Assembly: GCF_000092405.1 (NCBI RefSeq)
Contig: NC_014220.1
Location: 248,001 to 312,000, forward strand
DNA: 64,000 nucleotides
Source: Syntrophothermus lipocalidus DSM 12680
GTDB lineage: Bacteria; Bacillota; Syntrophomonadia; Syntrophomonadales; Syntrophothermaceae
Reading direction: 5' to 3'
The position numbers and the translations under genes were made by a program. The notes under the pieces were generated by a model. The model saw only the letters and a list, made by a program, of their open reading frames with translations. It made no database searches and was not told the origin of the DNA. The first letter of the stretch is position 1; each line of letters starts with the position of its first letter. This document shows positions 27,092 to 34,301 of the stretch, piece after piece.

Positions 27092-27880
27092 GTGTTGGTA
27101 GCAGGAGTCGACGTCGGTTCCGTAGCCACAAAGGTTGCGGTAATCGACGGAGACAAAACCTACTGCCGCTTGGCGCCTACAGGTTGGAGTCCACGGGATG
27201 CAGGTTTAAGGACTTTTCGCGAGCTAATGGCTGACCTGGGAGTTAGCGAAAAGCAAGTGGATTTTGTAGTGGGCACCGGGTACGGGCGCATATCCTTGTC
27301 GTTCGTTCACAAAGCAGTTACAGAAATCACATGCCACGCTCGGGGTGCTGCTCATATGGTGCCAGGAAGCGCGGCTGTGATAGATGTGGGAGGACAGGAC
27401 AGTAAAGTTATTAAAATCGATCACCGAGGAAGGGTCCTCGATTTCATTATGAACGATAAGTGCGCTGCTGGGACCGGGCGATTTCTTCAGGTTACGGCGG
27501 CGGCTTTGGGAGCAGATGTTAGCGAATTAGCCGATCTCGCTCGGGGCAAGAAACCCGTACATCTGAGCAGCATGTGCGCCGTCTTTGCCGAAAGTGAGGT
27601 CATAGGGCTTTTGGCGGCAGGAAGAGACAAGGGAGAAATCGTGGCCGGGCTGCACCGGTCGATTGCCCGGCGTATAGCCAGCATGGTTCAACGTTTGGGA
27701 CTCGTCGATAGGATCACCTTTACAGGAGGGGTAGCCCGAAACGAGGACTTGCGTTTGTGCCTGGAAGCGGAGTTAGGGGCTGAGGTGGTGGTTCCCGAGC
27801 AGTGCCAGATGGCCGGAGCAGTAGGAGCGGCCCTGATCGCCCGGGACCAGGTAGAGGGGAAGGCCCAGTGGCTTTCGTGA
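27092..27880 (+). CDS. Activator ATPase of a 2-hydroxyacyl-CoA dehydratase-type reductase (BadF/HgdC family)
   Basis: Homodimeric iron-sulfur ATPase, 262 residues, that injects one low-potential electron into its partner enzyme at the cost of ATP. The ASKHA fold is evident: phosphate-1 loop GVDVGSVATKVAV, GTGYGR, phosphate-2 loop AVIDVGGQDSKVI and adenosine loop FTGGVARN. The two cysteines that hold the bridging [4Fe-4S] cluster are in NDKCAAGTGRFLQ and SSMCAVFAESEV. GTG start after AAAGGAGGA (27077-27084). The partner gene lies 130 bases downstream, so the pair corresponds to the reductase and reductase-activator arrangement of double-cubane proteins. Confidence 0.92.
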   Translation: MLVAGVDVGSVATKVAVIDGDKTYCRLAPTGWSPRDAGLRTFRELMADLGVSEKQVDFVVGTGYGRISLSFVHKAVTEITCHARGAAHMVPGSAAVIDVGGQDSKVIKIDHRGRVLDFIMNDKCAAGTGRFLQVTAAALGADVSELADLARGKKPVHLSSMCAVFAESEVIGLLAAGRDKGEIVAGLHRSIARRIASMVQRLGLVDRITFTGGVARNEDLRLCLEAELGAEVVVPEQCQMAGAVGAALIARDQVEGKAQWLS

Positions 27881-28010
27881 TATCGAAACGGGCCTGCGAG
27901 GGGTCCGGAGGGAGTTCTGACCGAGAATCGTGGCGATTCCGTTCAAAACAGTTCGCAACTGTGGTCCGGGTTTTAATATTATACTAACGGGGTAAGGAGG
28001 ATGAACTAAA

Positions 28011-29285
28011 ATGGCTGATTACCGCAAGATGTGGGAAGACCTGGGGATGAATGTCGATAAGCACGATTTGTTGTGCGAAGCCCTGCCCGATGCCTTTGGA
28101 GGGATTTACCTTTCCCAGGAGAAACGACCGGAAGGGATGAATTACTTCAACTTCGTGGTAGCCGAGATCCACGGGGTGCGCCCGACTGAGCTCCTGGAAC
28201 ACCAGGCCCGGGGAGGAAAAGTCTTCGGCACTTTTTGCGTTTACGTACCTGATGAGGTGGTTTTTGCGGCCGGGGGAATCGCTACCGGTTTGTGCGGAGG
28301 TTCGCAGTTCTGGGTACCGGCAGGGGAAAGCGTGCTCCCCGTGAACACCTGCCCGCTAATCAAGGCCTCCGTAGGTGCCAGGCTTGACCGTACCTGTCCG
28401 TTTTTCCGGATAGCAGACATGTACGTGGGTGAAACGACCTGCGATGGCAAAAAGAAAGCGTGGGAAATACTGGCGGGCGAGGTTCCGTTCCACGTAATGG
28501 ATGTTCCACAGATGAAAAGGCCCCAAGACATCGGCCGCTGGGCCGACGAAATCAAGGGTTTTATAAAGGTGGTAGAGGAGTTTACCGGTAACCGGGTTAC
28601 GCCTGAAGCGCTTCACCAGAGCATTGTTATGCTCAACAACAAACGCAGGGCTTTGAAGCGCTTGTACGAAACCAGGAAAGCCGACCCGGTGCCCATCAGC
28701 GGTAAAGACGCTCTGCTGGCTACCGAGATCGCGTTTTACGATGATCCAAGCAGGTTCACAGAAATGACCAACAATCTCTGTGAGGAACTCGAACAGCGCG
28801 TGAAACGGGGTGAAGGGGTTTTCCCAGCGGGAGCCCCCAGGATTATGATAACCGGTACGCCTATGGCTATCCCCAACTGGAAGCTGCACCATCTGGTCGA
28901 GTCGGCCGGGGCTCCGGTGGTGGTGGAAGAATCCTGCACCGGCACCAGGTATTTTGAGCATTTGGTCGAAGAGGAGCCCAGGGACTTGGACGGGCAGATT
29001 ATAGCTCTGGCTGAAAGGTATATGAAGACAAACTGCGCCTGTTTTACGCCCAACTCTAACCGGATCCAGGATATTTTGAGGTTAGCCCAAGAATACCGGG
29101 TCGACGGGATCATAGACTACAATCTCCAATTCTGTGGGCTATATTCCACTGAGAGCTACTTGGTGAAGCAGGCGTTAGACGCCCAAGGAATTCCTTACCT
29201 GCATATAGAGACCGATTACAGCGAGCAGGACTTCGAGCAGCTCCGGACCAGGGTGGAGGCTTTTTTGGAAAGGCTCAGGAAGTAG
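28011..29285 (+). CDS. Double-cubane-cluster-type anaerobic reductase (2-hydroxyacyl-CoA dehydratase D-component family)
   Basis: 424 residues, in the HgdB/FldB/BcrC family. Only one such subunit is encoded, where true dehydratases need two different ones, and the length and order fit the homodimeric double-cubane cluster proteins (DCCP) described from Carboxydothermus, which reduce small molecules such as azide and acetylene in vitro; the natural substrate is unknown. Cysteines suited to cluster binding are in FGTFCVYVPDE, NTCPLIKAS, DRTCPFFRIAD, GETTCDGKKK, EESCTGTRYF and QFCGLYSTES. ATG after TAAGGAGGATGA. The three genes behind it are all linked to sulfur or selenium transfer. Confidence 0.85.
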   Translation: MADYRKMWEDLGMNVDKHDLLCEALPDAFGGIYLSQEKRPEGMNYFNFVVAEIHGVRPTELLEHQARGGKVFGTFCVYVPDEVVFAAGGIATGLCGGSQFWVPAGESVLPVNTCPLIKASVGARLDRTCPFFRIADMYVGETTCDGKKKAWEILAGEVPFHVMDVPQMKRPQDIGRWADEIKGFIKVVEEFTGNRVTPEALHQSIVMLNNKRRALKRLYETRKADPVPISGKDALLATEIAFYDDPSRFTEMTNNLCEELEQRVKRGEGVFPAGAPRIMITGTPMAIPNWKLHHLVESAGAPVVVEESCTGTRYFEHLVEEEPRDLDGQIIALAERYMKTNCACFTPNSNRIQDILRLAQEYRVDGIIDYNLQFCGLYSTESYLVKQALDAQGIPYLHIETDYSEQDFEQLRTRVEAFLERLRK

Positions 29286-29294
29286 GGGGATGTT

Positions 29295-29552
29295 ATGGAA
29301 GAGGTTGACTGGTACGTGCTCTTTCCTAACCATCACGAAGGGCTGCGGCTTTACCGTAAACTGCAGGTACACGGGATCAGCTGTACTATAGCGCCTACCC
29401 CGAGGGCAGTCAGTTGTTGCTGTGGGATATCTCTGGTAGTCCCTGCCGAGGCGGTAGACGAGGTGAAGGCGGTAGCGGAAACGGTACAAGTTAAAGTAGA
29501 AGGAATTGTCCCTGTAGCCAAGAGGAAACAATGGAAATACAGGAGTTCCTAA
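29295..29552 (+). CDS. DUF3343 protein, putative Se/S carrier
   Basis: 85 residues, nine bases after the reductase gene. The fold is the small alpha-beta one of DUF3343, with the pattern FPNHHEGLRLYRKLQVHGISCTIAPTPRAVS followed by the redox-type Cys run CCCGISLVV. In relatives one Cys before GI is conserved and is thought to carry sulfur or selenium; three in a row are seen here. DUF3343 genes are typically neighbours of YedF and of class V aminotransferases, as in this operon. AGGGGGA lies just before the ATG. Confidence 0.8.
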   Translation: MEEVDWYVLFPNHHEGLRLYRKLQVHGISCTIAPTPRAVSCCCGISLVVPAEAVDEVKAVAETVQVKVEGIVPVAKRKQWKYRSS

Positions 29553-29622
29553 GGGTACAAGGCGTTAGTGCTGTATGTGGCCTGGTGGCTGCAGGGCAAG
29601 AGGAGGGAAAGGACAGGACGAG

Positions 29623-30774
29623 ATGAGGGTGATTTATCTCGATAACGCGGCCACTTCGTATCCTAAACCCGAGTCGGTTTATGAGGCGGTGGATCGTTTC
29701 AACCGCTATCAGGGTGGCAACCCGGGACGGGGAGCCAGCAGCAAGACCCTAGCCGCGGGGTCGGTGCTCATGGAGGCAAGGGAGGCCTTGGCCAAGTTGT
29801 TCAATGTGAAGGAAAGCTCCCATATCGCCTTCACTTTGAATGTGACCGAGGCCTTAAACGTAGGCCTCAAGGGTATACTGGAACCGGGAGACCACGTGAT
29901 CACTACCAGTATGGAGCACAATGCAGTAGCCCGTCCCCTGCACGTACTCCGGAAAAAGGGGGTTGAATGGACCGCGGTTCCCTGCCATCCGGACGGGTCG
30001 CTGGATCCTGAGGAGGTAAAGAAGGCCATACAACCAAACACCCGGATGATCTGTGTTCTCCACGCTTCTAATTTGACAGGGACAATAATGCCCATCGATG
30101 AACTCGGAAGGATTGCTAAAAATAACGGGATTATCTTTTTGGTCGATTCGGCTCAGACGGCAGGGGTCTTGTCTATCGACGTTGAAGCGCAGAACATCGA
30201 CATTCTTTGTTTTACCGGGCATAAGGCTCTTTTAGGACCGCAGGGAACTGGCGGGATTTACGTTCGTCCCGGGCTTTTGATCACTCCTTTGAAGGAAGGG
30301 GGGACGGGGTCAAAATCGGAGTTTCTCGAACAACCGGAAATGATGCCGGACCTTTTGGAAAGCGGGACCCCAAATACCCCAGGCACAGCCGGCCTCTTGG
30401 CCGGAGTCAACTTCGTGATGTCCCAAGGCCTCGAGCGTATCCGCGAACACGAACAGAAATTGACCGAGATGCTGATATCGGGATTGAAAGAGATACCTGG
30501 AGTTGAGCTTTACGGACCGGAGCACGCCGCCAGCCGGACGGCGGTCGTCCCTTTCAACATCGAGAACGTCGACTGCGGGGAAGTCAGCCTAATCCTGGAT
30601 CAGAAGTACGGAATAGTGACCAGATCCGGGCTCCACTGCGCTCCTCTTGCTCACGGGACGGTTGGAACGCTGAAGAAGGGGGCGGTTAGGATGAGCCTCG
30701 GGTATTTTACGAGTGTTGATGACGTAGAAACTGTGATCAAGGCAGTGTACGAGATTGCCAGAGAACGATACTAA
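29623..30774 (+). CDS. Class V aminotransferase, cysteine desulfurase / selenocysteine lyase type
   Basis: PLP enzyme of 383 residues that probably takes sulfur or selenium from cysteine or selenocysteine. YLDNAATSYPKPESV opens the protein; the PLP lysine is in FTGHKALLGPQGTGG; the mobile loop cysteine is in RSGLHCAPLAHGTVGT near residue 343. The sequence matches the cysteine desulfurase family protein subgroup (EF2568-like) that co-occurs with YedF and orphan SelD in Firmicutes. ATG 29623 is chosen for homology and AAAGGA upstream; the frame is open to 29575. Confidence 0.88.
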   Translation: MRVIYLDNAATSYPKPESVYEAVDRFNRYQGGNPGRGASSKTLAAGSVLMEAREALAKLFNVKESSHIAFTLNVTEALNVGLKGILEPGDHVITTSMEHNAVARPLHVLRKKGVEWTAVPCHPDGSLDPEEVKKAIQPNTRMICVLHASNLTGTIMPIDELGRIAKNNGIIFLVDSAQTAGVLSIDVEAQNIDILCFTGHKALLGPQGTGGIYVRPGLLITPLKEGGTGSKSEFLEQPEMMPDLLESGTPNTPGTAGLLAGVNFVMSQGLERIREHEQKLTEMLISGLKEIPGVELYGPEHAASRTAVVPFNIENVDCGEVSLILDQKYGIVTRSGLHCAPLAHGTVGTLKKGAVRMSLGYFTSVDDVETVIKAVYEIARERY

Positions 30775-30801
30775 TGGATTACTAGGGGGTGTGGCAAGGA
30801 G

Positions 30802-31389
30802 ATGAAGGGTGAAAACATCGTTGATGCCAGGGGGTTAACCTGTCCCCAGCCGGTCATTTTGACCAAGAAGGTTATGGACAGGGGAGAAGCGGAACGTATC
30901 ACGACACTGGTGGACAACACAGCAGCTTTGGAAAATGTGAGCAAACTTGCCCAGAGCCAGGGGTATGCGGTGGAAGTGGAGGATAGAGAAGGGACGTACT
31001 ATATTCACATGACTAAAGCCAAGCAGTCGGAAACCGCCCTAGGAGAGGAAGAGCGGCAGGTAGCAATCCTGGTCAAGAGTAACCGTTTCGGAGTCGGCGC
31101 AGACGAGCTGGGCGAGGTGTTAATGAAGAGCTTTCTCTACGCCCTGACCGAGCTTGAGCCCAGCATCTCCCATCTGATATTCATGAACAGCGGGGTATTT
31201 ATGACTACCGAAGGTTCGCCCGTGCTGGAGCACTTGCAAGCCCTGGCCGCCAAAGGAGTTCAAATTCTTTCGTGTGGCACGTGTCTGGACTACTACCAGC
31301 TGAAAGATAAACTCAAGGTGGGTGAGGTCACCAACATGTATGCTGCTATGGAAATACTGACTCGTGCTCCCAAGGCTTTGACTTTCTGA
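30802..31389 (+). CDS. yedF: Sulfurtransferase-like selenium metabolism protein YedF
   Basis: 195 residues in two domains. The first (about 1-75) is TusA-like with the active-site motif ARGLTCPQPVI, where the Cys accepts persulfide or perselenide. The second (about 85-195) is DsrE/DsrF-like, ending with ILSCGTCLDYYQLKDKLKVGEVTNMYAAMEIL with a CxxC pair. This fusion is the YedF family linked to labile selenium in molybdenum hydroxylases. Last gene of the operon, 27 bases after the aminotransferase, followed by a clear terminator. Confidence 0.92.
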   Translation: MKGENIVDARGLTCPQPVILTKKVMDRGEAERITTLVDNTAALENVSKLAQSQGYAVEVEDREGTYYIHMTKAKQSETALGEEERQVAILVKSNRFGVGADELGEVLMKSFLYALTELEPSISHLIFMNSGVFMTTEGSPVLEHLQALAAKGVQILSCGTCLDYYQLKDKLKVGEVTNMYAAMEILTRAPKALTF

Positions 31390-31412
31390 GCGGTTCTTGC
31401 CTGAATCCAGGG

Positions 31413-31437
31413 AAGCGGGCGAAAGCCCGCTTTTTTA
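31413..31437 (+). terminator. Intrinsic terminator after yedF
   Basis: Stem AGCGGGC / GCCCGCT with a GAAA tetraloop and a run of six T, directly behind the yedF stop. Confidence 0.9.
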
Positions 31438-31574
31438 TCATGGAAATCTTTTTACCACGAGGTAATTGGGGTAAAATGAATTCAAAGTAGATGCTGGGCA
31501 CGGGGAAGAGGTACGTGTTTCCGATGAGAATAAATTCGGGTTCGGGGGATTTTTACCATAATCAGAGGAACCTG

Positions 31575-32081
31575 ATGACGAGGCTACAGGCTAAAGATAG
31601 TCAAGGTGCAAATCCTGTTCATTCTCGCCTCGAAGCTGGAGGATCCACGGACGCGGGCGGTACCCGGTTGCCCGAGGAGGTTAGAAAAGACAATCGGGGC
31701 AGTCCCGAACCTACCGTTGACCGGGTTACTGAGAAGCAGCTTAAACGATTGGGGATCATACCATGTAAGACCTGCCAGAACCGGAGGTATCAGGATCAAT
31801 CGAGCGACCCTGGGGTTTCGATGAAAGCGCCCACCGCTCTTTCGCCAGCTGTGGCCGGGGTGACGGTGGCCGCCCACGAGAACGAGCACGTGCAGCGGGA
31901 ACGAGCCCAGGCGGCCAGAGAGGGTAAAGAGGTGATCTACCAGTACGTGCAGCTCTATATGGCAACTTGCCCCGAATGCGGGCGGGTCTACGTAGCTGGA
32001 GGCAAGACCGTGACCGTTGCCGGGCCAGCCAAATCTGAGGGGAATAAAGAGCCAGGGAAGCTGGTTAACATATATGCGTAG
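31575..32081 (+). CDS. Conserved hypothetical protein with CxxC pairs and HExEH motif
   Basis: 168 residues when started at ATG 31575, which has AGAGGA at normal distance; the frame is open to ATG 31491, which lacks a ribosome site. After a low-complexity, polar N-terminal part come CKTCQNRRYQDQSSDPGVSF-like and AVAGVTVAAHENEHVQRE, then CPECGRVYVAGG. The two Cys pairs and the HENEH box suggest bound zinc, and HExxH-like boxes next to zinc ribbons hint at a metallopeptidase-type fold, but no activity is known to me. Similar proteins occur in other Clostridia, sometimes beside flagellar or spore genes. It stands alone between two terminators. Confidence 0.65.
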   Translation: MTRLQAKDSQGANPVHSRLEAGGSTDAGGTRLPEEVRKDNRGSPEPTVDRVTEKQLKRLGIIPCKTCQNRRYQDQSSDPGVSMKAPTALSPAVAGVTVAAHENEHVQRERAQAAREGKEVIYQYVQLYMATCPECGRVYVAGGKTVTVAGPAKSEGNKEPGKLVNIYA

Positions 32082-32103
32082 GAGCAATCTGAATAAAGCA
32101 GAT

Positions 32104-32128
32104 AAAGGGCCGGAATCCCGGCTTTTTT
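32104..32128 (+). terminator. Intrinsic terminator
   Basis: Stem GCCGG / CCGGC with loop AATC followed by six T, 27 bases behind the previous stop codon. Confidence 0.8.
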
Positions 32129-32145
32129 GCTGGGGGAAACCCGGC

Positions 32146-32519
32146 CACAGACCCTCACGACTCCTATTCGGTGTCACCACTAGAGAATGAAAATGCGGCT
32201 GTGGAGGAGTGTTAGCCAGCTCGCTCCAAGACTCCTCGCCTGCAACACATCGGCTCACTTCGGTGCGATCCGGCACTCAGGGCAAACGCGTCATGCAAAT
32301 TAGCCAGTTAAAGGAAGGTGTTCCTAATGCAGATGGGTCCTGAGTGCCGGACGAAACCTCCTGTTTCTCGCTCCGCTTCGCAGCCCTCAGTTTCGCCGTG
32401 TGTTGCAACGGCTCGTCATACGTCGCTCGCCCGGCTAACACTCCCCCTTCGACTCTATTTTCGGGGCAGACCCTCACGACACCTATCAGGTGTCACCACT
32501 AGACAACGGAAATTCGCGG
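32146..32519. repeat. Composite repeat: direct repeats enclosing a large inverted repeat
   Basis: Two direct repeats of about 52 bases (32148-32198 and 32467-32519; both read CAGACCCTCACGAC then GGTGTCACCACTAGA) flank an inverted structure. Its outer arms match at GGAGTGTTAGCC (32206) and GGCTAACACTCC (about 32434), further inside at TGCAACAC/GTGTTGCA, and the inner arms TCCGGCACTCAGG (32269-32281) and CCTGAGTGCCGGA (32339-32351) are perfect over 13 bases. No ORF of note is inside. It may be a non-autonomous mobile element or its decayed remains, or a structured RNA. The 732-base gap (32082-32813) otherwise holds two ATCTGTG-type repeats and one mini-ORF. Confidence 0.7.
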
Positions 32520-32560
32520 AGGCTTCCTAATGACGCGGCAATCAAATCAAAGGTACAAAT

Positions 32561-32613
32561 TACATAAATCATCTGTGGACATCTGGCAAAATCTGTGTGC
32601 ATCTGTGGCTTAT
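32561..32613 (+). repeat. Copy of the ATCTGTG-type dispersed repeat
   Basis: Contains ATCATCTGTGGACATCTGGC and AATCTGTGTGCATCTGTGGCT in tandem. Same family as at 26981 and in the ger cluster. Confidence 0.7.
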
Positions 32614-32708
32614 TTTCGGGGCAGTTGTGTGAAAATACTGAGCCGAGGCAAGTCTCTCGGTTAAAATGGTATTGAGCAAAATAACCAAGACTGAGGAGGT
32701 ACCTTACA

Positions 32709-32795
32709 ATGGCTCGTTACCATGTGACTGGTGATTCCTCTAAAAAATCAGTGAAAATCTGCATTAATCTGTGTTTGTCTGTGGATTCATTTTAG
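32709..32795 (+). CDS. Mini-ORF of 28 aa with a strong ribosome site, 3' part made of repeat
   Basis: GAGGAGGT (32693-32700) lies eight bases before the ATG, better than for most genes here. The frame starts MARYHVTGDSSKKSV and then runs into a copy of the ATCTGTG-type repeat (from about 32745), which encodes the last 15 residues before a TAG. Most likely the 5' end of a gene cut off by the repeat; a real micro-protein is possible. Codes for nothing I recognise. Confidence 0.3.
   Translation: MARYHVTGDSSKKSVKICINLCLSVDSF
32745..32790 (+). repeat. Copy of the ATCTGTG-type dispersed repeat
   Basis: AATCAGTGAAAATCTGC, ATTAATCTGTGTTTGTCTGTGGATTC. It ends 24 bases before the inositol monophosphatase start and interrupts the mini-ORF at 32709. 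Confidence 0.65.
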
Positions 32796-32813
32796 TAATG
32801 AGGAGTGTAACGA

Positions 32814-33632
32814 ATGAACGTCGATTTTTCGGATAGGACTCTGGTGGCTTTGAAGGCGGCCGAGGCAGCGGCTGAGGTGATTACCGAAGCCAGAGGAAAC
32901 ATCAATCCGGATTTGATCCGAACCAAGGGCATCAACGATTTCGTAACCGATGTGGACGAAAGAGCGGAAGAGGCTATCGTTCAGACCATTAAAGGGATGT
33001 TTGCCGAAGATGCTATTCTGGCCGAAGAGAGGGGTACGTTGAAAGGAAATGAGCACTCAGGTGTTTGCTGGTATATAGACCCGCTTGACGGAACGACCAA
33101 CTTTATTCACGGGGTACCCGTCTATTGTATAAGCATCGCCTACGAGATAGACGGAGTCCTTTGGGGCGGCGTGGTTCATGACCCCAACTTCCGGGAAGTT
33201 TTTGTGGCTGAAAAAGGGAAGGGCGCATATTTAAATGGAGAGCGGATACAGGTTACAAGGAATGACTTGCCCGGCGATTGCCTCTTAACCACCGGGTTCC
33301 CTTTCAGGAGTTTCCGGTTTTTGCAAAGCTATTTCCAGCTTTTTGCCCATATAATACCTAGTATTCACGGTTTGAGAAGGCCTGGATCCGCGGCCTTAGA
33401 CCTGTGCTGGACTGCTTGCGGCCGTTTCGACGGTTTCTTGGAACTGAATCTCTGCCCGTGGGATATCGCGGCAGGAACCGTAATTGTCAGGGAAGCGGGC
33501 GGTAGAGTCACTGACTGGAAGGGCAAAGAAAGGTTCATGGAAACCGGGCACATAATAGCTACCAACGGGCTGATCCATGACTGGCTGTTGGAACAGATCG
33601 GGCTTTATTTCCCGGAACAGGAATTGCTGTGA
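32814..33632 (+). CDS. Inositol monophosphatase family protein
   Basis: Mg-dependent sugar or inositol phosphatase, 272 residues. All metal motifs are present: DFVTDVDERAEE, the glutamate pair in ILAEERG, WYIDPLDGTTNFIHGVP (about 84-99) and LCPWDIAAGTVIVREAGG. The set matches SuhB/IMPase; activity on inositol-1-phosphate, fructose-1,6-bisphosphate or NADP cannot be separated from sequence. ATG after ATGAGGAGTG. Convergent with the next gene, six bases apart, with no visible terminator between them. Confidence 0.9.
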   Translation: MNVDFSDRTLVALKAAEAAAEVITEARGNINPDLIRTKGINDFVTDVDERAEEAIVQTIKGMFAEDAILAEERGTLKGNEHSGVCWYIDPLDGTTNFIHGVPVYCISIAYEIDGVLWGGVVHDPNFREVFVAEKGKGAYLNGERIQVTRNDLPGDCLLTTGFPFRSFRFLQSYFQLFAHIIPSIHGLRRPGSAALDLCWTACGRFDGFLELNLCPWDIAAGTVIVREAGGRVTDWKGKERFMETGHIIATNGLIHDWLLEQIGLYFPEQELL

Positions 33633-33638
33633 TTCTAA

Positions 33639-34133
33639 TCAGTCCATGATAGATGTTCGATACTTCTCTTCGAACTCTCGTTCAATGTCTGCCAGGCGCG
33701 ATGGGGCAGACATCATGCTTTTGAGTTCTCGCAGCTTTAATGCCGCTTCACCGCATGATCGCGGGGGAATGGGTAGCCTGCCACTGTCCGCAGCAGTGTT
33801 TGCATCCAGGGATTGTAACAGGCGCTCGGCTTCTTCCATGATGATGTCATCCTTGATTTCCCTCATCATGTCAATGATTTCAGAGGGGAGAGGGGGAGCT
33901 ACTTCTATTTCCAGTTTTTCATAGGGAAGAAGAGCTTCGGCTTCCTTGATTATGAGGTCACAGCTTTTGAGACACTCCTCGAAATCGTCGGAGCCTTGTA
34001 CAGTACGGTAATGAAGGTAAATGGTGTCTAATCGGGTTGCCACTTCCAAAGTAGCGGCGGCCCGGCACTCGCCGCAGAGGCCTTTTTGGTCGACCATAAG
34101 CACCTTGCGCCGGCATATAATGCATTCCGGCAT
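33639..34133 (-). CDS. Hypothetical protein with N-terminal zinc ribbon
   Basis: 164 residues. The start has MPECIICRRK and, 15 residues later, GLCGECR: four cysteines that can hold one zinc. The rest is helical and acidic, with a coiled-coil-like end (LADIEREFEEKYRTSI). No family recognised. ATG 34133 is preceded by AAAGGAGG six bases away; an in-frame start at 34151 lacks one. Convergent with the phosphatase gene. Confidence 0.65.
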   Translation of the reverse strand: MPECIICRRKVLMVDQKGLCGECRAAATLEVATRLDTIYLHYRTVQGSDDFEECLKSCDLIIKEAEALLPYEKLEIEVAPPLPSEIIDMMREIKDDIIMEEAERLLQSLDANTAADSGRLPIPPRSCGEAALKLRELKSMMSAPSRLADIEREFEEKYRTSIMD

Positions 34134-34301
34134 CGAATTCCTCCTTTCCAACGAGTTAAGCTACTTTAGAGGATACTTGTCCCCGGACCTCTTTGCAACA
34201 TCGACCCTGGGGAAACTTTGCTGGACAGGTGTGGGGCACGATGGTTAAATTGAAGGTAGACTGTGGCGTAATGATTATGGCAAGACATGGAGGGATGCTT
34301 G

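Noticed and set aside
26905-27234. Plus-strand frame overlapping the activator gene
   Set aside because: Lies over a repeat and the activator's true start; no ribosome site.
27092-29285. True 2-hydroxyacyl-CoA dehydratase (lactate or glutamate fermentation)
   Set aside because: Only one dehydratase-type subunit is present, and the neighbours are selenium/sulfur genes rather than CoA-transferase or dehydrogenase genes.
31584-32276. Minus-strand frame of 230 codons
   Set aside because: Antisense to the zinc-binding protein gene and runs through a terminator and the composite repeat.
32146-32519. Complete insertion sequence
   Set aside because: No transposase frame inside; only repeats, so it is listed as a repeat element.
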